The notes: a model not told the origin generated them from the sequence alone. 64,000 nucleotides of DNA from JASHPR01 sp963795055 (GCA_963795055.1 CAWCGJ010000012.1:1-64000), one strand, 5' to 3'; positions 36,261 through 45,432 are shown, numbered from the stretch's first letter. Numbers and translations: made by a program.

Positions 36261-36902
36261 ATGTGCAGGGGAGATCGCCTGGTAGCGGATTTCGTGGCCG
36301 GCACCAGCACCCAGCCTGGCCTGCCCGAAGAACTCGAGGAGCATCTGACCACGACCGTGGACGGGCTGTGGGTGGTATGGGCCCACAAGCTGGCCCGGCA
36401 AGCGGGCAATCTGTTCATTCCGCTGACGGGCCGTCCCGGCTACCCCGCTGACGCCAGGGCCGAGTGCGGGCGTCGGGGTGCTCACGATGCCCCCGATCCG
36501 GGGTGCACGTGCGGCTTCCACGCCCTGTCAAGCCCGAGGCTGCCGGGGCTGCCCATCGGTAACGTCTTCACGCAGCTGACCGTTGCGCTGTCCGGACGGG
36601 TGCTGGCCTTCGAGTGGGCCGGCGAAGGGGTGCTGTGGCGGGCAGAGCGGCAGACCGTGGTCCGCATCGAGCGCCCGGCCCCGTTCGACCGGAGAGAAGC
36701 AGTCCTGGCCCAGTTCCGCCGGCCCGGTGATCCCGACGGCCGCCTCGCCGTCGTCTCCCCGGCCACACCTCGGGATTCGGGACCGATCCGGCTGAACCTG
36801 CCCGTCTCCTCTCCGGTGCTGCCGGTGGGCCATGACGACGCCGGCTGGTGCGTGGGGTCCAGCACGTTCGAGCACTCGCCGGCCTCGCTGGTTCTGGCCT
36901 AG
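36261..36902 (+). CDS. Unknown protein with CTCGFHAL motif
   Basis: 213 residues from ATG 36261 with GAGAAGGGG upstream. Notable segments: WVVWAHKLARQAGNLFIPL, ADARAECGRRGAHDAPDPGC, and CTCGFHALSS, where clustered Cys/His (C, C, C, H over about 25 residues) could bind a metal. It continues GNVFTQLTVALSGRVLAFEW and a Pro-rich tail. No signal peptide or membrane helix. I do not recognise the family, and the neighbours give no hint. Confidence 0.6.
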   Translation: MCRGDRLVADFVAGTSTQPGLPEELEEHLTTTVDGLWVVWAHKLARQAGNLFIPLTGRPGYPADARAECGRRGAHDAPDPGCTCGFHALSSPRLPGLPIGNVFTQLTVALSGRVLAFEWAGEGVLWRAERQTVVRIERPAPFDRREAVLAQFRRPGDPDGRLAVVSPATPRDSGPIRLNLPVSSPVLPVGHDDAGWCVGSSTFEHSPASLVLA

Positions 36903-37081
36903 CGCGAGCCGTCCCGGCTGCCGGGGGTCGATGACCCGGTCAGCTCGAAGCTGGTGATCCCGTTGGTGACCAGCGGCAGGCTGCCGGCTGCCTCGGTCTT
37001 CCGCGAGACGATCCCCGTGGCCGTGACCAGCGCGAAATAACCGGGGTTGACCGCGCGGATCGCCGCCCCGGCCGCCGCCGC
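36899..37081 (-). pseudogene. Fragment of a TehA/SLAC1-type transporter N-terminus
   Basis: One reverse frame reads AAIRAVNPGYFALVTATGIVS, closely resembling the start of tellurite-resistance/C4-dicarboxylate (TehA/SLAC1) channel proteins (xNPGYFALVMATGIVS). After about 30 residues similarity ends, and a stop follows at 36899. The rest of the roughly 10-helix protein is missing. I infer a deletion remnant. Confidence 0.45.
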
Positions 37082-37322
37082 ACTACAGCGGTGGTATGAC
37101 GGCCGAACTGGCTCCCTGGTGTGATGACGCCACCGCGGAGGCCGGGCAGGCTTGGCCTCGATGGAAGCTGCTGTGCCAGCCAGGCTGGGTTGACATCAAA
37201 CTCACACAGGGATCACGCGGTTGCCTGAGAAGAACCGTAGAGGATGAGGCCGATACCCAGGTTCGGCGTGTTCCGGTTCCCTTCCTGAGCCCTGGACGGC
37301 GCGCGAAGTATCGGAGGATTTC

Positions 37323-38681
37323 GTGACACAACTTGGCTCCCCGGCCACGGAGAGCGGCCGGGATGGCGGCGGCCGCGGGCGGGCGGTGCGCGGATCACGG
37401 CTCACCCGCCGGCGCCGTGTGCTGCTCGGGGTGGGCATCGCGGCGGCGTTGCTGGCCGTCGGCGGGCTGATCGGCGCCTCGTTCGTGAAGTCGCCGCAGC
37501 AGCTGGCCGCGGACTCCGCGGCCCCGCCCTCCACGGTGACCACGGCCACGGTCGTCTCCCAGGTCCTCACCTCGTCGGTGCAGATGCGCGGCGTGGTGTA
37601 TCCGTCGACGCAGTACGACGTGTACGCGAGCGCTCCGTCGAGTTCGTCGTCATCGGCGGGCGGCTCGGCGGCGGGCGGCTCGTCGTCGGCCACGGGGTCG
37701 TCGACGACGGGGGCGGTGTACATCTCGAAGCTGAAGGTCGCCGCCGGCGACACGATCACCAACGGCGAGCAGCTCGCCGAGCTCGACGGCGAGCCGCTGT
37801 TCGCGCTGACCGGCACGGTGCCCGCGTGGCGGGACCTGACGCCGGGCGAGAGCGGGCCGGACGTGACCGAGCTGCAGAAGGCCCTCGCCTCGCTCGGCTA
37901 CTACGACAATGGTGACACGCCCGGGTACTTCGGCTCGGCCACCGAGTACGCGGTGTACCTCTACTACCAGCACCTCGGCTACACCGCGCCGTCCTCGGGC
38001 GGCGTGCCCGCAGCGGACGTGGTGTTCCTGCCGTCGCTGCCCGCGACGGTGGTGGCGGTGAACGGCACCACCGGCGAGCAGCCCGGCCAGCCGTTCCTCG
38101 AGCTCGCGCCCCGCGGGTCGCTGGCGCTGACCGGCGAGCTGCCGGCGGCCTACGCCGGCCAGGTGAAGCCCGGCCTGAAGGTGACGATCTACGACGAGGT
38201 CACCGGCATCCACGCGACGGGGACCGTGACCGACCTGGGGACGGCGACCACCACGGTGCCGACCGGGACGGTGGTCGACATCGGGAGCAGCTCGGGTTCG
38301 GCGAGCTCTTCGTCGTCCTCCAGCTCCAGCTCTACCGGGTCGAACAGCTCTAGCAGCTCCAGCAGCTCCAGCAGCTCGGGGGAGACGCCGTTTATCCCGC
38401 TGACCGTGGCACCGTCCCATCACCTGGCCTCGGCGCTGAACGGCGAGAACGTGCTGGTCACGGTGGAGACCGGGCAGACCGAGGGCCCGGTGCTCACGGT
38501 CCCGGTCGCCGCGATCGTCACCACCGCGTCCGGTACGAGCTACGTCACCGTGCTGGGCGCGCACGGCAAGCAGACCGACGTGCCGGTGACGCCGGGCATA
38601 TCCGAGAACGGCTACGTCCAGGTGACCCCGGTCAAGTCCGGGGCGCTCGCGGCTGGCGACCGCGTGGTGGTGAGCGGCTGA
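37323..38681 (+). CDS. MacA/HlyD-like adaptor with peptidoglycan-binding domain
   Basis: 452 residues from GTG 37323 with CGGAGG upstream. A basic cytoplasmic N-terminus and one membrane helix (RRRVLLGVGIAAALLAVGGL) are followed by an HlyD-like hairpin region, a PG_binding_1 domain (GPDVTELQKALASLGYYDNG, FGSATEYAVYLYYQHLGY), a barrel region, a long Ser tract (residues about 322-358) and a C-terminal MacA-like barrel (VPVAAIVTTASGTSYVTV). It overlaps the ABC ATPase gene by one base. Role: extracytoplasmic adaptor of the following MacB-type transporter, possibly anchored to the wall. Confidence 0.85.
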   Translation: MTQLGSPATESGRDGGGRGRAVRGSRLTRRRRVLLGVGIAAALLAVGGLIGASFVKSPQQLAADSAAPPSTVTTATVVSQVLTSSVQMRGVVYPSTQYDVYASAPSSSSSSAGGSAAGGSSSATGSSTTGAVYISKLKVAAGDTITNGEQLAELDGEPLFALTGTVPAWRDLTPGESGPDVTELQKALASLGYYDNGDTPGYFGSATEYAVYLYYQHLGYTAPSSGGVPAADVVFLPSLPATVVAVNGTTGEQPGQPFLELAPRGSLALTGELPAAYAGQVKPGLKVTIYDEVTGIHATGTVTDLGTATTTVPTGTVVDIGSSSGSASSSSSSSSSSTGSNSSSSSSSSSSSGETPFIPLTVAPSHHLASALNGENVLVTVETGQTEGPVLTVPVAAIVTTASGTSYVTVLGAHGKQTDVPVTPGISENGYVQVTPVKSGALAAGDRVVVSG

Positions 38682-39370
38682 TGACCACGCCGGTGATCGA
38701 ACTCCGCGGCGTGGCCCGCACCTACCCAGGGCCGCCGCCAGTGCCAGCGCTGCGCCCGGCCGACCTGGTCATCGGGCAGGGTGACTACGTCGCGGTGACC
38801 GGGCCGTCCGGCTCGGGCAAGTCGACGCTGCTGCACCTGCTCGGCCTGCTCGACGCGCCCACCGCAGGCAGCTACCTGCTCGACGGCCTGGACACGTCCG
38901 CGCTGAACGACCGGGACCGCTCCGCGCTGCGCGGCCGGCGGATCGGGGTCGTATTCCAGGCGTTCCATCTGCTGCCCTACCGGACGGCGCTGGAGAACGT
39001 GCTGCTCGCCGAGCTGTACAACCGAACCCCCCGGGGGGCGCGGCTCCAGGCGGCGACCGGCGCGCTCGACGCGGTCGGGCTGGGACACCGGCTCGACGCG
39101 CTGCCCACCACGCTGTCCGGCGGGGAGAGCCAGCGGGTAGCGATCGCGCGGGCGCTGGTGAACCAGCCGAGCCTGATGCTGTGCGACGAGCCGACCGGGA
39201 ACCTGGACTCGCGCAACGCGGCCGCGCTCATGGAGCTGCTCGACCAGCTTAACGCGGCCGGTTACACAATCGTGGTGATCACGCACGACCCTGGGGTGGC
39301 GGCCCACGCCAACCGGACGATCGCGATCAGCGACGGCGTACTGTCCGAACACGAGGCCGATCATGGCTAG
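38681..39370 (+). CDS. ABC-transporter ATP-binding protein (MacB/LolD type)
   Basis: 229 residues. Walker A GPSGSGKST (about 45-53), Q-loop VFQAFHLLPYRTALENV, signature LSGGESQRVAIARAL, Walker B LMLCDEPTGNLD and the H-loop VITHD are all intact. The short length and the ENVLL/LNDRDR features place it with LolD/MacB export ATPases. It overlaps the adaptor (ATGA-type junction) and the permease (8 bases), so the three are translationally coupled. It energises the downstream FtsX-type permease. Confidence 0.95.
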   Translation: MTTPVIELRGVARTYPGPPPVPALRPADLVIGQGDYVAVTGPSGSGKSTLLHLLGLLDAPTAGSYLLDGLDTSALNDRDRSALRGRRIGVVFQAFHLLPYRTALENVLLAELYNRTPRGARLQAATGALDAVGLGHRLDALPTTLSGGESQRVAIARALVNQPSLMLCDEPTGNLDSRNAAALMELLDQLNAAGYTIVVITHDPGVAAHANRTIAISDGVLSEHEADHG

Positions 39371-40633
39371 CCCGGTCACCGGCCTGCCGTCGCCCCGGCT
39401 GACCGCGCGCGACGCGGCCGCCGAGGCGGTCGCCGGCATCGTGCAGCGGCCGGGCCGGGCCGTACTCACCATGCTCGGCACCGTCCTGGGCGTGGGCGCG
39501 TTCGTGGCCGTGCTGGGTCTGACCGCCACGAGGCCGGCCAGATCTCGCACCAGTTCACGGTCCTCGAGGACACCACGGTGACCGTGGAGGACAACGGCCC
39601 GGCCAACAACGTCGCGCCGCCCGGCACCAATCCCGCCATCGGCTTCCCGGCCGACGCGGACGCGATCGCCGACCACATCGACGGGGTGACCGCCGCGGGG
39701 GTCTGGTGGCCGGTCTCCCTCCCCGAGGACGCGAGCTTCACCGGCTCGCTCGCGCTGTCTGCCTCCGCCTCCCAGACGGTCAGCCTGCTGGCCGCCTCGC
39801 CGGGCGCGGTGAAGGCGATGGGGCTGTCGATGGTCGCGGGCTCGCCGCTGACCAGCTACGAAAACGACACTCGCCAGCACGTTGCGGTCATCGACACCAC
39901 CACCGCCGCCGAACTCGGCATCTCCGCCGCGCGCCTGCCCAGCCACCCCGCGGTATTCGTCGACGGCATCGCGTACACCGTCGTCGGCGTCTACAGTTCC
40001 GCGCAGCGCGTGGTCAGCGACGAGAGCGCGATGCTGATCCCGGAGAACACGGCCCTGGCCGACTACGGCAACCCGCAGCCCGGCATCGGGAACCAGGACG
40101 AGGCCCAGATGGTCATCGCGACCAGGACCGGCGCGGCGCAGACGGTGGCACGGCAGGTCGCCGCCGCCGAACTGCCCACCGACCCCACCCGGCTGGTCGT
40201 GACCTCCCCGCCCAACCCGCAGAACCTGCAGAGCGAGGTGAGCGCCGACCTGGCCGGCCTGTTCCTCATCCTGGCGCTGATCAGCCTGCTGATCGGCGCG
40301 GTCGGCATCGCGAACACAACGCTGGTCGCGGTGCTCGAGCGCACCGAGGAAATCGGCCTGCGCCGCGCCGTGGGCGCCCGGCCGCGGCACATCGCCGCGC
40401 AGTTCCTCGCCGAGTCCACCACGCTGGGCACGCTCGGCGGGCTGATCGGCACCTGCATCGGCGTCGCGGTCGTGGTGATCTTCGCCGCGGCCAAGGACTG
40501 GACCGCGGTCCTTAACCCGGCCTACACGCTGCCCGCCCCGCTGATCGGCAGCGTCGTCGGCCTGCTGGCGGGCGCCTACCCCGCGCTGCGCGCGGCCCGG
40601 ACCAGCCCGCTCGCGGCGCTGCGGCACGCATGA
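39363..40633 (+). pseudogene. MacB-type FtsX permease with a one-base frameshift
   Basis: The first frame gives MASPVTGLPSPRLTARDAAA, then RPGRAVLTMLGTVLGVGAFV (first membrane helix). It leaves frame near 39529-39531: GQISHQFTVLEDTTVTVEDN continues in the next frame through the extracytoplasmic MacB domain to the C-terminal FtsX bundle (LFLILALISLLIGAVGIANT, RTEEIGLRRAVGARPRHIAA). Length is 423 codons plus two bases, consistent with loss of one base. All flanking genes are intact, so sequencing error or a recent mutation are the choices. Confidence 0.85.
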
Positions 40634-40644
40634 AAGGAACGATG

Positions 40645-41664
40645 ATGCGCAACCGCACCGGCTCTGGCCTTCGCCTTGGCCTTGCTGCCTGCTGTTGCGC
40701 GGCCCTGGCTGCGTGCACGGCCGGCCCGCCCAAGGGACCGAACACGACCGTGACCACGCCGAGCGTCGGCCGACCCCAGCCGCCCGCCTCGGCCCAGGCG
40801 GCGCTGTCCGGCGAGGCGTTCACCCCCTACGCCGCGCTCGGCATATCCACCAACGACGGCCTGGCACCCGGCGAGTCTCAATACACCCTCGCCGGGCCGT
40901 GCATGAGCGCCGCCGGCTATCCGGGCATGACCACCAGCGATTTCATCGTCCCCTTCAGCATCTCTATCGGCGGGGGCCTGGCTTTCACGCAGCCCTGGGG
41001 CGGATGGGGTTACCTCGGCGCCGCCGACGCGCAGCAGTACGGCTTCCGGGTCCCCCCGGGCGCCGCACTCACCGCGCTCGGCCTCGGGGGAACACCGCCG
41101 GCCAGCCCGCCGAGCGTGCCCGCGGCCGAACAGGCCGCGGCCGACAAGTGCGGCACGATCATCCAGGACTTCAGCAACGCCAGCCAGGACGGCGCGCTGG
41201 CCGGCATCGCGACGCTGGGCAACGACATCGCCAACGACGTGCAGCACGACCCGGCGGTGAAGGCCGCCACCCGGGCCTGGTTGGCCTGCATGGCGAAGAA
41301 CGGTTACACCTTTGACCAACCGCAGGCCGTATGGGGCCAGGAGCTGCGGGCCATGTACGGGAACGGGCCGATAAGCATCGGAGCCTCGGTCAGCGCGTCC
41401 GCCCAGCAGGCGCAGCTCGCGACGGCCGTCACCGACGCCGGCTGCACCGAGTCCAGCGACCTGGCCGGGATCTACTTCGCCGTCCAGGCCAGCTACGAGC
41501 AGCAGCTCGTCAACGCCAACCAGCAGGCGCTCGCCGCCGCGGTCAAGCAGTACCGCGCCGCCTACGCCAAGGAACTGAGCAAGCTTCCGACGCTGCTGCG
41601 GACGACGAAGGCCCAGCCGTTCCCCCGGGCGGCACCCACGCACCGCGCCTCGACCGCCGGCTGA
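40645..41664 (+). CDS. Tandem paralogous lipoprotein 1, exporter-linked
   Basis: 339 residues with a lipoprotein signal ending in ALAAC (Cys about residue 20). The body has three conserved Cys contexts: GPCMSAAGYPG, WLACMAKNGYTF and DAGCTESSDLAGIYFAV, the last followed by a helical QASYEQQLVNANQQALAAAV. A cleavable signal and a lipid-anchored Cys place it on the outer face of the membrane. The frame begins at 40630 (ATGA overlap with the permease), but the ATG at 40645 aligns with the paralogues. It is probably a partner of the upstream exporter. Family unknown to me. Confidence 0.75.
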   Translation: MRNRTGSGLRLGLAACCCAALAACTAGPPKGPNTTVTTPSVGRPQPPASAQAALSGEAFTPYAALGISTNDGLAPGESQYTLAGPCMSAAGYPGMTTSDFIVPFSISIGGGLAFTQPWGGWGYLGAADAQQYGFRVPPGAALTALGLGGTPPASPPSVPAAEQAAADKCGTIIQDFSNASQDGALAGIATLGNDIANDVQHDPAVKAATRAWLACMAKNGYTFDQPQAVWGQELRAMYGNGPISIGASVSASAQQAQLATAVTDAGCTESSDLAGIYFAVQASYEQQLVNANQQALAAAVKQYRAAYAKELSKLPTLLRTTKAQPFPRAAPTHRASTAG

Positions 41665-41681
41665 GCCGAACGGGCAGGACC

Positions 41682-42704
41682 ATGCGCATCCGAACCGGCC
41701 TCGGCATCCTGATCTGTTGCGCGGGTCTCGCCGCGTGCACCGCGGCCGCGCCGAAGGGACCCGACGCGACCGTGCGCACGCCGAGCGTGGGCAGGCCGCC
41801 GCCGCCCGCCTCGGTCCAGGCGGCGCTGTCCAGCGAGGCGTTCACCCCCTATGCCGCGCTCGGCCAGTCCAACAACGACGGGCTGGCACCGGGCGAGTCG
41901 GATTTCGCCCTCGCCGTGGCGTGCATGACCGCCGCCGGGTACCCGGACAGCGCGAGCAGCGGCAACGTGCCGATCGCCATCAGCCTCGGACCGCTGAACC
42001 TGTCGTTCGGGCAGCCCTGGGGCGGCTGGGGGTACCTGGGCGCCGCCGAGGCGGAGCAGTACGGTTTCCGGCTTCAACCCGGCTCCGCGCTCAGCCAGCT
42101 CGGCATCGACATCCCGCTGCCGACTACGAACGCGCCTAATCCGCCGGCGGCCGAGCAGGCCGCGATCGGCAAGTGCTTCACGATCATGCAGGACTGGGAC
42201 AACACCGCGCAGAAGGGACCGCTGGCCGGCATCCAGACGCTGGCCAACGACATCGCCAACGACGTGCTGCGCGACCCGGCGGTGAAGAAGGCCACCCGGG
42301 CCTGGTCCGCCTGCATGGCGAAGAACGGCTACAGCTTCCCGCAGCCGCAGAACGTGTTCGGCCAGGAGATGCGGGCCATGCACGGCGGCGTGAAAGGGTC
42401 GATCAACGTCGGCGACCCGGTGAGCGCCTCGGCCAACCAGGCGCAGCTCGCGGCGGCTGTCACGGACGCCGACTGCACCCAGTCCAGCGACCTGGCCGGG
42501 ATCTACTTCGCCGTCCAGGCCAGCTACGAGCAGCAGCTCGTCAACGCCAACCAGCAGGCGCTCACCGCCGCGGTCAAGCAGTACCGCGCCGCCTACGCCA
42601 AGGAGCTGGCCAAGCTCGCAGCGCTGCTGCGGACGGCGAAGGCCCAGCCATTCGGCAAGCCGGCCGTAAAGTCGACCGCCAAGTCGACGCCGTGTGCCTG
42701 CTAG
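41682..42704 (+). CDS. Tandem paralogous lipoprotein 2
   Basis: 340 residues, a close paralogue of the gene before it. Signal ILICCAGLAAC, then ACMTAAGYPD, ACMAKNGYSF and DADCTQSSDLAGIYFAV. The 3' parts of the two genes share a stretch of about 110 bases (41450 on against 42481 on) with almost no differences, which suggests recent duplication or gene conversion. It has its own GGGCAGGA site. The three-cysteine pattern could give two disulfides or a metal site outside the cell. Confidence 0.75.
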   Translation: MRIRTGLGILICCAGLAACTAAAPKGPDATVRTPSVGRPPPPASVQAALSSEAFTPYAALGQSNNDGLAPGESDFALAVACMTAAGYPDSASSGNVPIAISLGPLNLSFGQPWGGWGYLGAAEAEQYGFRLQPGSALSQLGIDIPLPTTNAPNPPAAEQAAIGKCFTIMQDWDNTAQKGPLAGIQTLANDIANDVLRDPAVKKATRAWSACMAKNGYSFPQPQNVFGQEMRAMHGGVKGSINVGDPVSASANQAQLAAAVTDADCTQSSDLAGIYFAVQASYEQQLVNANQQALTAAVKQYRAAYAKELAKLAALLRTAKAQPFGKPAVKSTAKSTPCAC

Positions 42705-42713
42705 GAGCGGCGA

Positions 42714-43759
42714 ATGCGCATCCGTAGTGGCCTCGTTGTCCTGATCTGCTGCGCGGGCCTGGCCGCGTGCACGGCCGCGCCGAAGGGACTCGACGCGACG
42801 GTGACGAAGCCCGCCATCGGCAGGCCGCCTCCCCCGGCCTCCGAGGCGGCGGCCCTGGCCGGCGAGGCGTTCACGCCCTATGCCGACCTCGGCGCCACCC
42901 CGAACGACGGGCTGGCGCCCGATGACACCTACGCCGCCCTGCACACCGCGTGCATGAACGACGCGGGCTACGGCCAGTACGCGGCCAGCGCCGTGTTCAG
43001 CGTGCGCGCGAACCGGGGCCTGGGGTTCCCGCAGCCGTACGGGCCTTGGGGCTACATAGGGGTCTCGCTGGCCGCGCAGTACGGCTTCAACGTCCCGGAC
43101 TCGGGCGGGCCCGACGAGTCCGCCGGCCCGCCCCTTCGCCGGCCAGCATGCCCGCCGGAGCGCAGGCGACCGCGGGCAAGTGCCTCAACATCGTCATGGA
43201 TTTCAACAACGCCCAGTTCGCCACGTCGACCGCCGGCATCGAGGCCATGAACGACGATATCGGCAACGACGTGATCAACGACCCCGACCTCACCAGGGCG
43301 CAGAACGCCTGGACGGCCTGCATGGCCAGGAACGGGTACGACTCCGTCCAGCCGAACACGGTGTGGCAGCAGGTTCTGGCTGCCCTTGGCCTCAGGCCAG
43401 CCCCCGGCTCGGGTCCGGGCCCGACCCCGGGGACGGGCCCGACAGCCGCGCAGAACCAGGCGCAGATCGCCGAGGCCGTGACCGACGCCGACTGCACCCA
43501 GTCCACGGACCTGGGCGGCATCTACTTCGCCATCCAGGCCAGCTACGAGGAGCAGTTCGTCACCGCCAACCAGCAGGCGCTGAACGCCGCGGTCCGGGAG
43601 TTCAAGACCAACTACGCCAAGGAGCTGAGCAAGCTCCCAGCCCTGCTGCGGACGACATCGGCCACGCCTGACCTGCCCGGCGTGGGTGGCAAGCCCGGCA
43701 AGCCCGGCGCATCTGGCCGGCCGGGCAAGCCCGGCCGGCCCAGCCCCGCCCACTCCTGA
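42714..43759 (+). pseudogene. Tandem paralogous lipoprotein 3, frameshifted
   Basis: Third paralogue: signal VLICCAGLAAC, ACMNDAGYGQ, then a frame change near 43127-43140 (GC-rich run), after which ATAGKCLNIVMDFNNAQF, ACMARNGYDS and DADCTQSTDLGGIYFAI follow to the stop. The tail is a Gly/Pro/Lys-rich repeat (GKPGKPGASGRPGKPG). Total length is a multiple of three plus two, fitting one lost base. AGGAGCGGCG stands before the ATG. It may be a real pseudogene or a sequencing error. Confidence 0.75.
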
Positions 43760-44511
43760 CCGCACGGGTACCGCCAGCGGTGGCCGTCCTCCCGGCTGTT
43801 CATGCTGGTCGCGGCGGCCGCGCTCGGTGTGCTGGCGATCGCGGGGCTGGTCACGCCCTGGGTGTTGCTCGCGCTGGTGTTCACGGTGGGGACCGGGGCG
43901 GCGCTGACCGCGCCGACGTGGCAGACCCTGCAGCCGGAGCTAGTCAGCCCGCGGGAGCGGCCGCAGGCGATCTCGCTCGGTTCGGTGAATCAGAACCTGG
44001 CCCGGGCCGTGGGCCCGGCCATCGGCGGCGCCCTGCTCGCGGCCACGAACGCCGGCACGGTCTTCCTGGTCAACGCGGTCTCGTTTGCGGCGGTGATCGG
44101 GGTGATCGCGGCGTGGCACTCCAGCCGGCCGCCGGATGCGCTGCCGCGCCGCACCTGACCACCGACCAGACGCCGGAAGGCCCGGTACTCGTCAGCGTGG
44201 AGTACTGGCCGCGTACCGAGCTGACCGCCGACCTGCTGACCGCTCTCCGTCAGGCCAGGTTCAGCCGACGCCGGACCGGGGCGAGTTGCTGGCGCGTCTG
44301 GCAGGACGCCGCCGACCCCGACCGGGTCCTCGAGCAGTTCGTCGTCGCGTCGTGGGACGAGCACCTCCGCCAGCACGCACGCGTCTCAGACCGCGACCAG
44401 GAGCGGCTGAACGAGATCCGGGCCATGACCGACCCGGCCCACCCGACCACCGTTACGCATTGGCTGACGCCCCAGCCGGACCGCGCCCGGCACACACAAC
44501 GATCGAGCTAA
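43760..44511 (+). pseudogene. MFS_3 (EntS-like) exporter remnant
   Basis: Starting inside the protein, RYRQRWPSSRLFMLVAAAAL leads into LVTPWVLLALVFTVGTGAAL, TAPTWQTLQPELVSPRERPQ and LARAVGPAIGGALLAATNAG (helices about 3-6 of MFS_3). At about 44140-44165 the frame changes and TPEGPVLVSVEYWP begins the C-terminal cytoplasmic domain typical of MFS_3, ending at 44511. Helices before 3 and the C-terminal half of the membrane domain are gone. It is a deletion remnant; no functional transporter is possible. Confidence 0.75.
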
Positions 44512-44684
44512 CGGCAGGTCCGCTGCCCCGGGCGGACGGTAAGAACCTGCTCACCGAGCTGTAGTAACCGCCAGGCGCAGGCCGTCGGCGGCCGGACTCA
44601 ACCGCCGGGCACGGCGAGCCGGTAGCCGACCGCGGGGTCGCTTTGCCGCAGCATGCGTTCCTCGAGTTGAGCCCAGAACCGGCG

Positions 44685-45257
44685 TCATCCTGCCCGTCCG
44701 AGCATCGCCAGGAAACGCGTCTGGTCGGACGCGCCGGGCGGGACGGGCAGCGGTGCACCGAGCGCCCCGGCGCTACGGAAGGCCTCTACCTGGGGCTCGA
44801 TGACTTCCCGGCAGGCCTGCATGAGATCCGGGTCCAGCGTGGTGTCCTGTCCGGTGGCGGCCGCCAGGTCCCAGCCGTGGATGAACACGTCGAGGAACCG
44901 GTGCCCGGCGTACACCGACCCGGGAACCGGCCCGTAGGAAACCGCGCACGGCGCGTCGAGCGCGCCGGGCCTGCGGAAGACCTCGGCCGCGGCCTTCGCC
45001 GACGTGGCGTAGGAGCCGGCCGGGTCCGCGCCGAGCACGTCGCCGTCAAGGCGATCGCCCACGCCCTCGATCGTTGCGCCGGCGCCCAGTTCGGCGGCCC
45101 ATAGGTTGCCCGAGACGACGTGGTTGAGCAATGCGCGCACATCCCAGCCCTCGCAGGGGGTGTCTGCCTGCCAGCGGTCCGCCGGGATGCCCGCCACGAT
45201 ACGGCCGGCGGCGTCCAGTGCCTGAGCGTGCAGTTCGGTGATGTCGATTTCGGTCAT
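44685..45257 (-). CDS. TIGR03086-type (mycothiol-dependent-maleylpyruvate-isomerase-fold) protein
   Basis: 190 residues from ATG 45257 with GGGAGA upstream. N-terminal helix ALDAAGRIVAGIPADRWQ, TPCEGWDVRALLNHVVSGNL (first metal His), EVFRRPGALDAP, and HRFLDVFIHGWDLAAATGQD (second His pair) are the signature of the TIGR03086/DinB-like family. Known members bind a metal and many act with mycothiol; this one has no assigned substrate. The rhodanese stub's stop lies just before the ribosome-binding site, so the two are probably one transcript under the tandem operators at 45533-45577. Confidence 0.85.
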   Translation of the reverse strand: MTEIDITELHAQALDAAGRIVAGIPADRWQADTPCEGWDVRALLNHVVSGNLWAAELGAGATIEGVGDRLDGDVLGADPAGSYATSAKAAAEVFRRPGALDAPCAVSYGPVPGSVYAGHRFLDVFIHGWDLAAATGQDTTLDPDLMQACREVIEPQVEAFRSAGALGAPLPVPPGASDQTRFLAMLGRAG

Positions 45258-45267
45258 GACCTCTCCC

Positions 45268-45432
45268 TTATTCATGCCGGTCATTGCCCGGTCGCGGCCG
45301 CCGGGGCCAGCTCGGTCGTCCGGGCGTGACTACGGGCAGGCCCACGGCGCGCCAGGCTCGGAAGCCACCGGCCAGCTCGGTGGCCTGGTGCCGCCCCAGC
45401 GCCGGCAAGACGCGGCGGAGCACGGTGTCCAT
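45268..45432 (-). pseudogene. Rhodanese remnant
   Basis: A 54-codon frame with an excellent AAGGGGG site: MDTVLRRVLPALGRHQATEL then AGGFRAWRAVGLPVV. The part ATELAGGFRAWRAVGLPV is the conserved C-terminus of a single-domain rhodanese; the active-site CRSGxR loop and most of the fold are absent. I infer an in-frame internal deletion that kept the start. It is upstream of, and co-directional with, the TIGR03086 gene. Confidence 0.5.

Noticed and set aside
37096..37326. 76-codon forward frame before the adaptor gene
   Set aside because: No ribosome-binding site or recognisable domain; the adaptor has its own GGAGG site, and an overlapping reverse fragment explains part of the region.
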